NCBI RefSeq assembly: GCF_003589595.1
Contig: NW_020653397.1
Span: 626,529-690,528, forward strand
DNA: 64,000 bases
Direction of reading: 5' to 3'
DNA from: Hyposmocoma kahamanoa
Lineage: Eukaryota; Arthropoda; Insecta; Lepidoptera; Cosmopterigidae
This document shows, one piece after another, positions 47,101 through 57,404 of this stretch (its first letter is position 1; each line of letters starts with the position of its first letter). Both the position numbers and the translations under genes were made by a program. Below the pieces are notes generated by a model. The model made no database searches, had not been told where the DNA came from, and saw nothing but the letters and a program-made list of their open reading frames with translations.

Positions 47101-49570
47101 GAACCCGGGACTTCCGCATCTAGCGCCCACATTGTAACCCATTAGGCCACTAAAGTCGCCAAATTGCATATTTGGATATAGGTGTTAGTTACCACTATAG
47201 TAAAGCAAGAATCGCCCGTTAGGCAGGAACTTTTGTGATGCTTTGAATGGTATGCAAATTATTGGCATATGGGTCACATTCAAAGGGGTTTCCTATAAAG
47301 TATCAAAAATGTTGTAGACGTGTGATCAATCTGTATGTTGCTGTCATCGAAACTCCCTGATCTTATTATAAACATATCAAAATATCCCTCAAAAGATTTC
47401 TATAAAGATTCAAGTATGTTGTGCTTGGTCCGCTGCGAAGTGTACGTAAATAATACGAAAGAGATTATTAGAGAATACCTGAGAGTCGTCCATCGAAATT
47501 GGGATTGGTGGCGACCTTGAGTCCGGGATGCGGCATGAGGAAACATGCGATCTCAGAGAAGCATGACGTTATGTGTTTACGCAGAGACTGCAGCTCGGGG
47601 TGTTGTTTGTCTGACACCTGCAATTGGGTAAGACACTCTTGAATAGAGTTCAAAAATAGGAATGGATTTCTGGGAAGGTGTAAATTTGATGAGGACAGAA
47701 ACTTAATTAAAATTTCATAAGCTCCTGGTTACAAATATCACTCCACGTTAACCTTGTTTTAGAAAGCAACTTAAAGATGAATCAATGAATTGCTGCGAGA
47801 TTCTGTATATTGAAACTGCAATTTCAATGTTACCTATATACTCATCTGTTTTACATATCTCCATAATGGATGACCTTGACGCCGAGTCAGCTGAAAGTTT
47901 CCTCGAATTGAGATTCAGCTATAACCAAGATGATCATAGTAAAGTGTCTCTAAGGTACCTTGAGCCTTCTCTGTAGTATTTTCTGGCCGCCATCAGCTCC
48001 ATACTGCGCCTCGTACGGGAAGCTCCAGTCCCTGACGAGGAACTGCAACCTCTGGAATGGAGTCCTCCCGCTGTCCTCCAGTGCCAGACGCCCGTATTCT
48101 GTGAATAACTGGAAACGGGACGGGTATTTCAGTTATAAGAATTATAATATGTGCCAGACAACCACATCTACTGCCTGGTCTCAAACTAGGCAATTCTTGT
48201 ATATACTATGAGTATCAAAGCACCGGAATTTACTTTGGGGGAACGGTGCGAACATCACAGCATAAAACGTCTATGGCTCGGTGCCAGAAAAGTTGACGCA
48301 AGTTGGCATATTGAAGCTGCTTAGGCACCTCAAATGAGATGTAGCATACCTGCAAGTGTTGTAAGTCGTCCTCCTGTATGTTCTGGCTGAGGTTGTACAG
48401 TTGCACGGAAGATAGCATAGTCGAGAGGGCAAACACGGTGGCGCAATCGCGCACCGTCGACTCGCTGTCGAACGCGCCTTGCGTGTCCAATAGAACTATC
48501 GCCACCTGCAAATCCAGAATATTCGAAAATCCAAAATTGTAAGAGATCTACAAGTGCTACCTCTCTCAAGGTTTTGGCAAGTCTAATCAAGATGGTTCGG
48601 ATGGACGGGTCCCACATCAAGAACTATTCAAAAAATCATTCGTAAAAATATTTCAAAAAATGCATTTGGAAACGCGATGGGCTGCGTCCACGTCAGCTAT
48701 AGCACTATCTATGAGACAATACTCAGGACTGCTCAGCTCCATGCGGGAACGACATACTGCTGCACAAACAAGTTTCGTATATGCGGAAGTCTAACATTTC
48801 TTCAATCTTAGACTAAATTTAAAGTTTAGTACAATACTAGGCCAAGTATGTACCTTCTCTCCATTTGGGAGCGTAGCCTTGAAAATATCGGACCACATGA
48901 GGATGCCGGTAGTATCGCGTTCAGAGCCGCCGCGCCAGCTGAAGCCGTGGAGCGGCTCGTCCTCGGCACCCAGCCAGTCGCCTCCGCCGCCGGCGCCATA
49001 CTGCAGCAATAAACATTGAGGATCAAAAATGTGCCTTTAACTTAAACAACCGTCTATAGTTGTTTATAGACAATAAGTAAATGAAATTCCAGTAATGTCC
49101 CCCGAAGGAACATTCTTGAAAAATTACAGCAACTTTGCAGCAGTTGTGGACCTAAAGTCAACTTAACTTTTGAAATCAATGATTGACATTTTCCAATGAT
49201 GCTTGTAAGTCTATTAGATAATTCCCGTTTGTATTGGTTGTTCAAATTGTTGACTGATATTACCGAATGCTTCTTTGACGCCACTATTCTGTATTACTGC
49301 TTTGTTTTAAACAAAACTTTGTGTGTCTTAAAGTGCTCACCTTGTGGTAGAGGTATCTGAGAAAGAAGTCGAGCAGGAAGGACTTGCCCTTGCGGAAGGC
49401 GCCGGCGACCGAGATGACTACGACAGGCCGGTCGCGGATGTCTTCGCGGAGCAGCAGCTCGCTTAAGGCATCCTCATCGAGGGTGAAAGTGTGCTCCGGC
49501 CCTGGCGTCACCACTTGTACCCCCCGAGGACCTGATTTTGATGCCGGCTTATCTGACACTTTTTCTGTTA
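41023..49570 (-). CDS. atl: Atlastin GTPase, conserved orthologue (copy B); first exon not assigned
   Basis: Minus-strand exons from 5' to 3': 49341-49570, 48854-49000, 48350-48505, 47959-48108, 47479-47617, 46662-46846, 45496-45632, 43666-43750, 42689-42903, 42041-42107, 41023-41139. All borders are GT/AG and all phases agree, giving 541 residues plus a few N-terminal ones encoded upstream. The order is P-loop GAFRKGKS, switch 1 SERDTTG, DTQG, RD in [11 protein letters not shown], three-helix bundle, transmembrane hairpin ([19 protein letters not shown]) and a tail with [10 protein letters not shown] and an amphipathic segment ([19 protein letters not shown]) of the type needed for membrane fusion. 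It resembles Drosophila atl throughout. Function: GTP-driven tethering and fusion of ER tubules. The true start lies upstream of 49570, because the exon opens with two bases of a split codon. Confidence 0.95.
41581..41877. mobile_element. Foldback element with ~41-bp inverted ends and an open frame
   Basis: The left end AGACTATCCATGAATTTTGA and the right end are inverted repeats of about 41 bases with very few mismatches. The plus strand is open for 108 codons across it (41548-41874), starting near [10 protein letters not shown] with [19 protein letters not shown]. This vaguely recalls the N-terminus of lepidopteran odorant receptors. Lies in the last large intron of copy B. Confidence 0.6.
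42041..42107 (-). CDS. atl: Copy B exon 10: tail start
   Basis: 67 bases, [20 protein letters not shown] then DN. The donor is GTGAGT. Confidence 0.93.
42108..42688 (-). other. Intron 10 of copy B
   Basis: AT-rich; no repeat or exon recognised. Confidence 0.5.
42689..42903 (-). CDS. atl: Copy B exon 9: transmembrane hairpin
   Basis: [20 protein letters not shown], then two hydrophobic segments joined by a short turn, ending [10 protein letters not shown]. Close to the canonical atlastin hairpin. Confidence 0.95.
42904..43665 (-). other. Intron between exons 8b and 9 of copy B
   Basis: AT-rich with A and T homopolymer runs near 43360 and 43505. No feature recognised. Confidence 0.5.
43666..43750 (-). 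CDS. atl: Copy B exon 8b: middle domain, second part
   Basis: One base completing Arg, then [20 protein letters not shown] and SYCEQLTQ. The acceptor is GATTTCAG and the donor GTAAAC. This split is absent from copy A. Confidence 0.93.
43917..43990 (+). repeat. tRNA-like SINE head
   Basis: CTTCGGTAGCTTAGCGGTTA followed by a degraded B-box region (TTTTGAGTTTACTTCTCAC). In the extra intron of copy B. Confidence 0.45.
44455..44522. repeat. Short inverted repeat AGATGGCGCT
   Basis: TTAGATGGCGCTAAT and GCGCCATCTAG face each other 45 bases apart. Part of an old element or chance. Confidence 0.4.
44717..45002 (+). mobile_element. hAT-like MITE, copy 3 (286 bp)
   Basis: Perfect 8-base target duplication ATAACTAT at 44709-44716 and 45003-45010. 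Ends CATTGACTTACAA. It sits in the intron that splits exon 8 of copy B. Confidence 0.92.
45496..45632 (-). CDS. atl: Copy B exon 8a: middle domain, first part
   Basis: Forty-five codons plus two bases, [20 protein letters not shown] to LLDAEHCRI and AG of a split Arg codon. The donor is GTTAGT. Confidence 0.93.
45690..45850 (-). repeat. LINE C-terminal tail remnant, copy 3
   Basis: The complement shows AAGTAAGTGGCTAGAAGCCA and CGAAGCAAAGTAAGAATGAC, shared with 16805 and 24890. Confidence 0.5.
46000..46085 (-). repeat. tRNA-derived SINE head
   Basis: GGGGATCGAACCCGGGACCT is a near-perfect inverted B box, and GCAAGCCGCTTGACCAAGGA the inverted A-box side. No intact acceptor stem, so not called a tRNA gene. 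Confidence 0.6.
46318..46363. repeat. Perfect 22-bp hairpin
   Basis: Arms 46318-46339 and 46342-46363 are perfectly complementary around two bases. The arm begins GGATTTTCCAAGTGGTATAC. In the intron after exon 7 of copy B. Confidence 0.92.
46662..46846 (-). CDS. atl: Copy B exon 7
   Basis: 185 bases. [20 protein letters not shown] and [14 protein letters not shown] join the G domain to the middle domain. Confidence 0.95.
47090..47160 (-). repeat. tRNA-derived SINE head
   Basis: GGGCGTCGAACCCGGGACTT and GTAACCCATTAGGCCACTAA are the inverted B and A boxes. Confidence 0.55.
47479..47617 (-). CDS. atl: Copy B exon 6
   Basis: Forty-six codons plus one base, [20 protein letters not shown] and [19 protein letters not shown]. 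It shows what is missing from exon 6 of copy A. Confidence 0.95.
47959..48108 (-). CDS. atl: Copy B exon 5: G4 motif RD
   Basis: Fifty codons, [20 protein letters not shown] and [20 protein letters not shown]. The acceptor is TTTCCAG. Confidence 0.95.
48350..48505 (-). CDS. atl: Copy B exon 4: G3 motif DTQG
   Basis: Fifty-two codons, [19 protein letters not shown] and [17 protein letters not shown]. Confidence 0.95.
48854..49000 (-). CDS. atl: Copy B exon 3: switch 1 region
   Basis: Forty-nine codons, [20 protein letters not shown] then [20 protein letters not shown]. One codon shorter than in copy A. Confidence 0.95.
49341..49570 (-). CDS. atl: Copy B exon 2: N-terminal segment and P-loop
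   Basis: Begins after TTTTTACAG with a 2-base partial codon, then [20 protein letters not shown] and, later, [20 protein letters not shown]. There is no ATG before the G domain, so this is not the first coding exon. The split codon has the same phase as exon 2 of copy A. Confidence 0.93.
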
Positions 49571-50289
49571 CTGTAAAAAGAATATTGTTTGTTACGAAAT
49601 CATACTTGTTTCATAATTTCAGTTTTTTTTTTATAAATTTCAGTTTCGTTTCCGTAAGTAACGGCTTGTATTTGAATTCTAGAATAACAAAACGGACAAA
49701 GAACTCGAAACAAATAATTAACAAACTTAACTAATTAACAGTTAACAAAGATGAAACAACTAAAGAACCTTCTATTTTATTAATTAAAATGGACAAGTAA
49801 ATGTCTTGTAATTTCATAAATTATTGTTAATTTGTATATAGTACGTTTTCTTGTTAGATTTTGAATAATGGACCATGGATGACATGAATTACGCCACTTT
49901 ATTATACTTAAATTAATTAGGGGAATAGCATGAAATCAAGATCAAGATGAAATCAAGATGCACCCAACACGGATTGTGTATAAGAGAAATAAATGAGATT
50001 GCACAGGTGAATTAATTGAATTGCTTTCACAATATTTGCAATTGCGATCGATGTTACCGACAGCATTGATGAATGCGAAACTAATTCAAGCGCGATAGTC
50101 GTGCTACGTCCACTAACCACAATTACAGTTTAATTGTGAGTTTATGATGTTTACAAACAGACATGATAATTTCATGATTTACAATTTTCTTTTTTTTTAT
50201 AAACACGAGTACGTTCTGTGTCAGAGGTTCCCAAACTTTTTGTCTTGTAGACCACGTGCCATTTGTTCTGTATTTTTTTTATAATGCCT
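49571..50289. other. Upstream of copy B exon 2
   Basis: Should be the first intron of copy B. AT-rich, with no exon that I can support. Confidence 0.45.
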
Positions 50290-50860
50290 ACTAACAATTC
50301 GTGCGCCTGGCGCACGCGACACGCCTGTCCATAACAGTTGCAGTGCCACTCAGAGCTTTAAATATATATAATACCTAATCTTTATATTTCTTTTTTGTTG
50401 TATTTTTATCTTGCCGCCGGCTTTCCGAGGCGCCATCTTTCTTTTTGTCCATTTATGGCGCCACTGAAAACCAGCGTAATGAGGCATTCTTCAACGTCTC
50501 ATTACACAAAGCTGAGTGGTGACCGTTTTGGTAACATATAATGTATGATTGTGTTTGTTTTGTATTATTTATTGTAAAATGTTGCCAAATAAATTATTTT
50601 TCTTTTCTTTTCTTTCTTTTCTAAATCACAACTATCTGAGGGGCATTGCCACTGCTCCCGACACCCTGAGACGTAAGTTGTCAAGTGCATGTAATGTCAC
50701 CAGCACCCTTACTCTTCCAAACCGGAACGCAGTATGCTCACATTAATGCTTGGCGGCAGAAACAGGTAAAGTGTCTGTATTTCCCTGGAGGAACTCTTTC
50801 ACAAGGAGTTCTACTGCTACTAAAATTGTATGTGGCCTTGCGTAGCGCAGACCACCTGCT
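50290..50860 (+). repeat. Repeat R2, copy 3, split by a younger insertion
   Basis: The R2 left part (GTGCGCCTGGCGCACGCGAC, AACAGTTGCAGTGCCACTCA) is at 50290-50360 and its continuation (GGGCATTGCCACTGCTCCCG to TCACAAGGAGTTCTACTGCT) at 50640-50820. About 280 bases lie between, containing GCCGCCGGCTTTCCGAGGCG and a 3' end AAATAAATTATTTTTCTTTT typical of a retroposon tail. Confidence 0.65.
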
Positions 50861-51024
50861 AAACATATTATATTGAATTTTTACAAATTCGTCAACTTGA
50901 ACTATGTTTTTGACAGCTGATACACTGCTATTCACATTGATAACCTTAGCCATAGAGTGACAAACTGAAAAAAAAATTTAGTAATTTAGAAGTAGCGTTC
51001 CTTGTAAGTTTGTCCGGCACCACC

Positions 51025-51240
51025 TGTCTATGCCGCCAAGCAGTAATGTGAACATTACTGCGTCCCGGTTTTGAAGGGTAAGGGTGCAGGTGAAATCACA
51101 GGCACACGGGACTTGTCAACTTTATACATAAGGGTGACTGGTGCAGCGGGCGAGCCCTTTCGATCTTTGCGATTTCTCCGAGCGGCAGTAGTCGTGTTGC
51201 TTACTATCAGGCCTACAACTTGTTCGTGACGTCATTTGAT
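51025..51240 (-). repeat. Dispersed repeat R2, copy 4
   Basis: ATTACTGCGTCCCGGTTTTG and GAAATCACAGGCACACGGGA, inverted relative to 26093. Confidence 0.65.
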
Positions 51241-51354
51241 AACATACACAATATATTAAGTTACATGGGTACTTTCAGTGTTAGGTGATTGTTCCATTTA
51301 TGGAAAGCCAAGATTTAGTTTCGATTTGCCTAAATTCACTCTCGAGGACCCTTA

Positions 51355-51519
51355 GAGTCGTATTCTAGAACTCTACTCAATGCTCAAGTCAGGATTGCAC
51401 TGGAAACACAAGCACTGGACATACGACCCTAATGGCAAGGACTTGAGTATGATTTTCAGTGCTCACTGCAATACTCAAGTCCTGACTTGAGTATTGAGTA
51501 GAGTTCTGGAATACGACCC
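51355..51519. mobile_element. MITE with TTA duplication (165 bp)
   Basis: Inverted ends GAGTCGTATTCTAGAACTCT and the complement of AGAGTTCTGGAATACGACCC, similar for about 40 bases. TTA lies at 51352-51354 and 51520-51522. The interior also has CTCAAGTC/GACTTGAG inverted blocks, giving a strong foldback. Confidence 0.85.
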
Positions 51520-51964
51520 TTAGACTCCTCACAGACCCTCTAGGTGTTGATAAAAACAGATCACTTTGGGAATCATCGCTTTACATAATCGTCACTAGAT
51601 GGGTTCCTGACGATCGCATTGCTTTGCAAAAAAAAACTTTAAATACTTTCTAACAATCAATTAATGAAATTACGAGGTTTCAATGTCGAAATACGACCTT
51701 AATTATTTTCCGTCCATGACTTTAAAACGAAACAATATTTTGCTTAAATGTATGTACATCTAATGTTTAAACTCAGAGAATCCATTACAGAAGGCTATGC
51801 CGTATTTTTAGCGACGTAATTACAGAACCTTGTGTATATAGGTGTAGATTCATTATATTACTATACTAGCTATGAAATTACTTAAGTAGAGAACTGTACT
51901 TAGCAGTTGAATGAAAATATATCTTGCGAATTAAGTTTATTAACTGTCAGGATATTTCACCACC

Positions 51965-52100
51965 ATGATATTCAATTATTTTTTTCTGAAATTACTCCAC
52001 TAGTTTGTTATAATTATTAATACAAAGATCCAGAGGGCGAATCCAGTCGGATCGAAGATTTCTTTTAAGTGTTCGATCTTTGTATTAATAATTATATCTC
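51965..52100. repeat. Second inverted pair of SINE S1 tails
   Basis: A minus-strand tail (TTATAATTATTAATACAAAG) meets a plus-strand copy (AGTCGGATCGAAGA…GTTCGATCTTTGTATTAATA) with almost no spacer, as at 12560-12790. Confidence 0.7.
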
Positions 52101-54049
52101 ATGAACTTGCGTAATCTGAAACATCTGCTATAAGTAACCTATCACCACCTCATCCGTTTTTGACGAGGCCGTCACACCTATGACATTATTCTTCGTCTTA
52201 AAGCTCCACTACACGGCCAATTTATATAACAAAACAAAACGCATAATCCAATAAATCTAGTTTTTTTTATATTTATCCCGTATGTGTTCCATTATTATTT
52301 ATCTGATTGCGAAAAAACTGCCGAGTAAACTAGAATTCGGGTGTCGAATAAACAACCACTGAGTATGCTTTGGAGAGAAGCAAAATACGTGTCGGGTAGA
52401 TTTTTGGTGGTGGTATGTGTTTGTAGCTGCGTTTGTGTTATTTATTTTAATTATATGAGGAGAGAGGTTGGAAAAATAAGCGGCATGAAAGAATATTCAA
52501 CAAATGTGCTTCTATATTGCTTCTAGTGGCAAATTAATTTACTTCCATTTTTTACTAATGTGGACTTCCGTACACTAATCTGCCTGCATCTATTAATTGG
52601 TTTCTGAACTGTTTTTAAAAGCACTCCAATAAACAGAGGCAAAAGCCAAACTGTTTTTTCTTTCAATGGCATTGCAACGCATGCACCAGGCACAGCTAAT
52701 AGTATATAAACCCATTAGATAAGAATAAACAATAGGCCCAAGACTCTCCACGTATAATCGTAATGATAATATTGATATAGCTATTCCACACCTGGGCAAT
52801 GACAATGCCCTCGCATAAAGTGAAAGTCTTTGGGATAATAATATACCCGCTAAACAAACGAGACAGGTCAAAACAAATTCTCACATTAGACTTTGGAAAG
52901 TTTTCTAAAAGTTGAGCGACCGTTTTTTGTTTATCCGGCATGAATATGCGAAGGTTTTGGCACTGGTCTCCGATATTATAGACGAACCCTGTAATTCGTC
53001 ACTAAACATAGGAATTAACAAAGTGAACCAAAAGCAAAAATAAGATACACTGGTGACATCACACATGAAAAATATAAGCCTGTTGTACTTGCACATGGGG
53101 TCTTATGGCGACCTTAATGTTGTTTGGGGTCTCCTGTAAAATTTTGCTTAGGTTACGTTATGGGGCAGCCGTGCTACTGTTATGGACAAGCGTGTCGTCC
53201 CGTCACTGGGTATCATAAAAAAAGACAGTAAGCGTGTGAATTTTCAAGAATCTACTTATTATAGTGTACTTTGAATGGTGTAATATACCTAAATTGATTT
53301 TAACTAAATTGTTATTGCGTCACACTCATAAAATCCACGATACAAAAGAGCATAAAAACTACACTGTAATGGATGAAAATTCAGATGTTACTGAGTCTTG
53401 CCTCGGACAGTTTTTTACACATGTATAGACGGCAGTACATCAAGCTATACAGTGACGAATGTTGTACCGTTGCACTAGAGGCGATATTCGAACAAGAGTC
53501 TATAGCTGGATGTGTTGTTACCATTTATAATGTATAAAATAAATACACCGTTCATCTGAAACGAACCACAAGTCCGTAACAAATAAATAACAAGTGTCTA
53601 ATTAGACGCAATCATTAGGTCAATGGACACAATAATGGAATTCAACCCAATGAACATAGGAAATATTCACAAGGTCAAGGTAGTTGAATCGCACATTCGA
53701 TTATGCGTCTTGCGGCTTTGTCGGAAGTTCTCTAATTGAATTATGCATACGGTTACATTGAATGATGACGTGAAAGAATGAGTGTGAATTCGGGGATTAA
53801 AGGTAGCATTCTGATATTGGCGACCGCGTCTCATTGTTTATGTATCGAGTGCTGACCAGCAACGCAAGCGACCGCGTCGCATGACTTTCTGATAAAAATT
53901 CGTACTAAGCAGTAGGTCGCGGCCGCCAGTCACGATTCCCAACATCGGAATGTTTTATGGTACCTTAACGATACATTTTCGAGTAGCGTGTGTTAAAGGA
54001 TTAATGCGAATGGAAGCCGCAAAATCTCTATCTCTGTTTAGGCTCACAT
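52101..54049. other. Unassigned intergenic or intron DNA
   Basis: AT-rich. 53140-53230 has a worn R2 end (TTATGGACAAGCGTGTCGTC). 53400-53520 shares blocks with 59380-59470. CG-richer sequence at 53810-53940 has no exon signature. Confidence 0.45.
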
Positions 54050-54150
54050 ATGAAAGCCCATTTTTGTAACCATACGATAATGACCTTTATGCCAATTGTG
54101 TGACGTACAAATAAGATACGAGCCAAAAAACGTCGCGTCTTTCGGAGAAT
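54050..54150. repeat. Repeat shared with 7440-7640
   Basis: AATTGTGTGACGTACAAATA followed by AGATACGAGCCAAAAAACG recurs at 7538-7586. Confidence 0.55.
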
Positions 54151-54865
54151 TCTCGCGCAGTTTCGGGTATTCCCGCAGTTACCGTATCGTTAGCTTGCTC
54201 GTTACACTAGTGACATAAAGTCCATTATGCTATTCGTTACAAAAATTAGCTTCCCTTCGATGTAAATTGAAAGCCTTACGCTAGGGATGCATATTACAAT
54301 TCGATTTTTATGAAAATCGATTCAACTGTATACGATCTAGCGATATTTAAGTAAACTGATTCAACATTAAGATGAATCGAATTTTCCAGGTCGTATTCAC
54401 AATTTAAACAAAACAATCTCTTTGTGAACCCCTATTTTATATTTTAGCCCCTATTTTATATAGCAGTTTGACAACATCTAAGTACAATAAATCTATCATA
54501 TTTGGCGATCTGAACGTCTTTTCTCACTGGCTAGTGTCACTATGAAAGTTGTAAACGACTGAGGCCACAAAGGCTGTCGATTTTTTTTATTGAACTTAAT
54601 TTTGAAAGATTTTTATAAGATCGATTCAGAGGCATACGATCAAAAAAATCGATTCAAGGCAAACAAATTGTGCATCCCTATCTTACGCTACTAGCCGATA
54701 GGCGTGAAAAGACAGAAGAATTGTTAATAATATACATACTTTCGATCAACGTTGATGAAAACAAAGCACAGTGTGAGCATGAAATGTAGATAACACCGAA
54801 GTGAACAGTAACAATGATGAAGCAAGTGCCGAAGCATAGATTACATAAACACTCGAGCAACTTAC

Positions 54866-54953
54866 TTATGTCTTTATGTAAATCTTTGTAATAGAGTTGC
54901 AAGTTCAGCTTCCCGACCACCTCATGCGCATAGCCTAAAACACACACCACCAT
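54866..54953 (-). CDS. Candidate first coding exon of copy B, or an exon of an unknown gene
   Basis: The minus strand reads from ATG: MVVCVLGYAHEVVGKLNLQL, then YYKDLHKDI plus one base, before a strong donor GTAAGT. The one-base overhang fits the two-base start of copy B exon 2 and would make an Ile codon. A TGTGTTTTAG just inside (before GCTATGCGC) could instead be an acceptor, making this an internal exon. The peptide does not resemble known atlastin N-termini, and phase agreement alone has a one in three chance. Confidence 0.2.
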
Positions 54954-55019
54954 ATTTTAGTGACCAATGTGAAATAAATAAAAACGCATACAATAACGTG
55001 GCCGCGGTTATTTTTTTCT
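54954..55019. other. Short unassigned spacer
   Basis: Nothing recognised between the candidate exon and the next repeat R2 copy. Confidence 0.4.
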
Positions 55020-55270
55020 TTTTTTTATTATATCAAGTGACGGGATGAACAAGTCGTGCGCCTGATGGTAAGCTACACGCATATCCACAACAGTTGCAGT
55101 GCCTCTCAAGAGCTTTAAATCGCAAAGATCTGAGGGGCTGCCACTGCGCCCGTCATCTTGAGACATAAGTTAACAAGTACCATGCGCCTGTAATTCACCA
55201 GCACCCTTAGCCTTCAAAACCGGAACACAGTAATGCTGACTTTTCAATGGAATCATGTAGTTCAGCCCTT
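55020..55270 (+). repeat. Dispersed repeat R2, copy 5
   Basis: Near-complete: GAACAAGTCGTGCGCCTGAT, CAACAGTTGCAGTGCCTCTC and CCTTCAAAACCGGAACACAG. Confidence 0.75.
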
Positions 55271-56009
55271 AACGGTGTAACTAGAAAGCCAGTCTGACTT
55301 TCAGTGTGAAATGTTCACTATACGCTTCTAAAACCAAATCTAAACTTCAGAATTCGAAACGCAAACTTGATCAAGTTACACAAGTTACACGATTAGGTCA
55401 TCGGTAAGTAATCTCAAAAACTAAAACACATAATTCGTCAAATTATGTTTTGTTTCGTAAAAACACTGTTATTCCAGTTCAGGCGTAATAAGAAGATGCA
55501 AGAAAGGGTTTGGAATACTTTAACACACAGCGATATTGTTAAGATATTAACCACAACGGCAACGGTGCGTAACATTTGTATCTTCATCCATATTTTAAAA
55601 AAAGGTAAATTATTTACCACCTTATTGTTTAAAGTAATCGATTAACTATGTCGCTACATTCTCAAGTTCCAATAATCTCAGTACAGAGTACTAAAAAAAC
55701 CGACAACATGATGGAACATGATGAAACCGTGACATGAAACCGGAAACATGATATTCCCAATAAAAAATAAAAAAATTTAATAGCTAGAGCATTGAGGCTC
55801 GCGTTTGTTCAAAGGTTTAATAATGTTCATAATATCGGTCCAAAACTTTCCGTTTTATGGGAAAGAAGTTGTGACAGTTTATAAAAAAATTGAAATAAAG
55901 GCATGAAAGGGAACTGGAAGGTTTGTGTTGTAGATCATAGTGTAATTTATGCCTCGTTTGTTTTAGTTTCAATTTGGGGGCTCTAGGTCTAAGTACACAA
56001 GGTAACTGC
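55271..56009. other. Unassigned DNA
   Basis: AT-rich; no feature recognised. Confidence 0.45.
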
Positions 56010-56100
56010 CTACGTGGCGAAATGGTTACCATGTTCAACTGCCACGCATAGCGCGGGTATGATTCCTAGGCCGGGACAAATATGGTTGTCTATGTGTGTG
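56010..56100 (+). repeat. tRNA-derived SINE head
   Basis: ACGTGGCGAAATGGTTACCA (A-box side) and GGGTATGATTCCTAGGCCGG (B-box side). Confidence 0.55.
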
Positions 56101-56295
56101 TCTATGGCGCTCGCGATATAGGTTTAAAATAGTTACACCAGTATTATTGTATCAGGACACCGAAAGATTGTGATAAATGTCTTCCCCAGAATGTAAGGTA
56201 CCTTTCGTGCTTATACTTCTCGAGGCAACGTTTACTTTACCTAAGCATACTGAAATATGCCATTTCTTACATAAATTTACCAATAATCGCCAAGT

Positions 56296-56516
56296 CTCTT
56301 CAACCTGTACATGAACCGTTTGATAATTGTTGAACTCTGCGGAATCGGATGCTCTTTGGAGGGACAGATTGTAAATAATATCAGCTACGCGGATGATATG
56401 GTGTTGCTGAGTCCATCAATAAGTGCATTAAGAAAACTAGTTGCATTATGTGAGCGCTATGCTGAGATCCAAGGCTTACGGTACAATGCGGCTAAGAGCG
56501 AGTTGCGTCCCTGAAG
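56296..56516 (+). pseudogene. Non-LTR retrotransposon reverse-transcriptase fragment (YADD)
   Basis: The plus-strand frame reads LFNLYMNRLI, then NNISYADDMVLLSPSISALR and ERYAEIQGLRYNAAKSEL before a TGA. YADD (56386-56397) is the reverse-transcriptase active site of non-LTR elements, and the following block is a common insect LINE signature. Only about 73 codons survive, with no upstream RT motifs in frame. Confidence 0.8.
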
Positions 56517-57404
56517 TTTGGGTCAACTACACTCGGAAAGCTTTCAACTCTCTAAGAATTGTATACAATAATTATATACAATTTTATTAGTTGTATACAA
56601 TATTATATCCCGGATGTTGTTGCGGCTGCCGCGATTCTGTAGCGCGTCAAGAATGTTCGCCGATGCTCATGTGGACGGATTTGCCAGTCCAGTCCAGGTC
56701 TGTCCAGGGTTCATTTTTTGAACATTGCATCAAACTTCATGTGTACCCTAAACTCGGCACATATTTATAAGTTTGTAATTACTAACATTAGTGTGACAGT
56801 TTTTCTTTGTTATACTAACCAATATGGATGAAGAATCCGAAATAAAGTATTTTGAATTTGAATAATTACAGAATAACATTTTTAGTCGGTTACGGATTAT
56901 GTTACCTCTGTATTAGCTACAGATGCATCCTCTTCCTAACAAAATTTGATTATTTTTCTTAGGTACTCGTGATAAAAGGCGACAACAAAATGAAAATCTG
57001 CCATGTTTTATCGTTTCAAAGATAAGAACAACCTTGGTCTGAATTGTAACAAATATGAAATTCTTTGTAATGCTTTCAGACGGATGTCTCTTTTTTATGA
57101 GTTACAACCACGAAGGATCCTCCCCATACGACATAGCATTGCTCTCCTGTAAGTACGTCAGGCGTACCCTGGGCAACAATTGGCGAGTAACTTACGCCAA
57201 TTTGCAAAGCCTTTCACCATCATGGCACGCATTACAGTGTTAAGTCACCGACACGATAAAAAGATAAACTTGTTCTTTTAACATAATAGTCATTTACTTT
57301 TGAACATCCATATTTATCAATAATAACTTAATGCTAACAAACCGTAGGCGTGCCTATTATCCACAAAACGGAGTTATTTCTCATCCATAGGTACTGATAG
57401 CCGA
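56517..57404. other. DNA between two LINE fragments
   Basis: A retroelement-like 3' end (GAATCCGAAATAAAGTATTT) lies near 56835. The rest is unassigned. Confidence 0.4.

Noticed and set aside
10650..49570. Copy A and copy B as two haplotypes of one locus
   Set aside because: They differ in intron number, hairpin and tail sequence and all intron contents, far beyond allelic variation.
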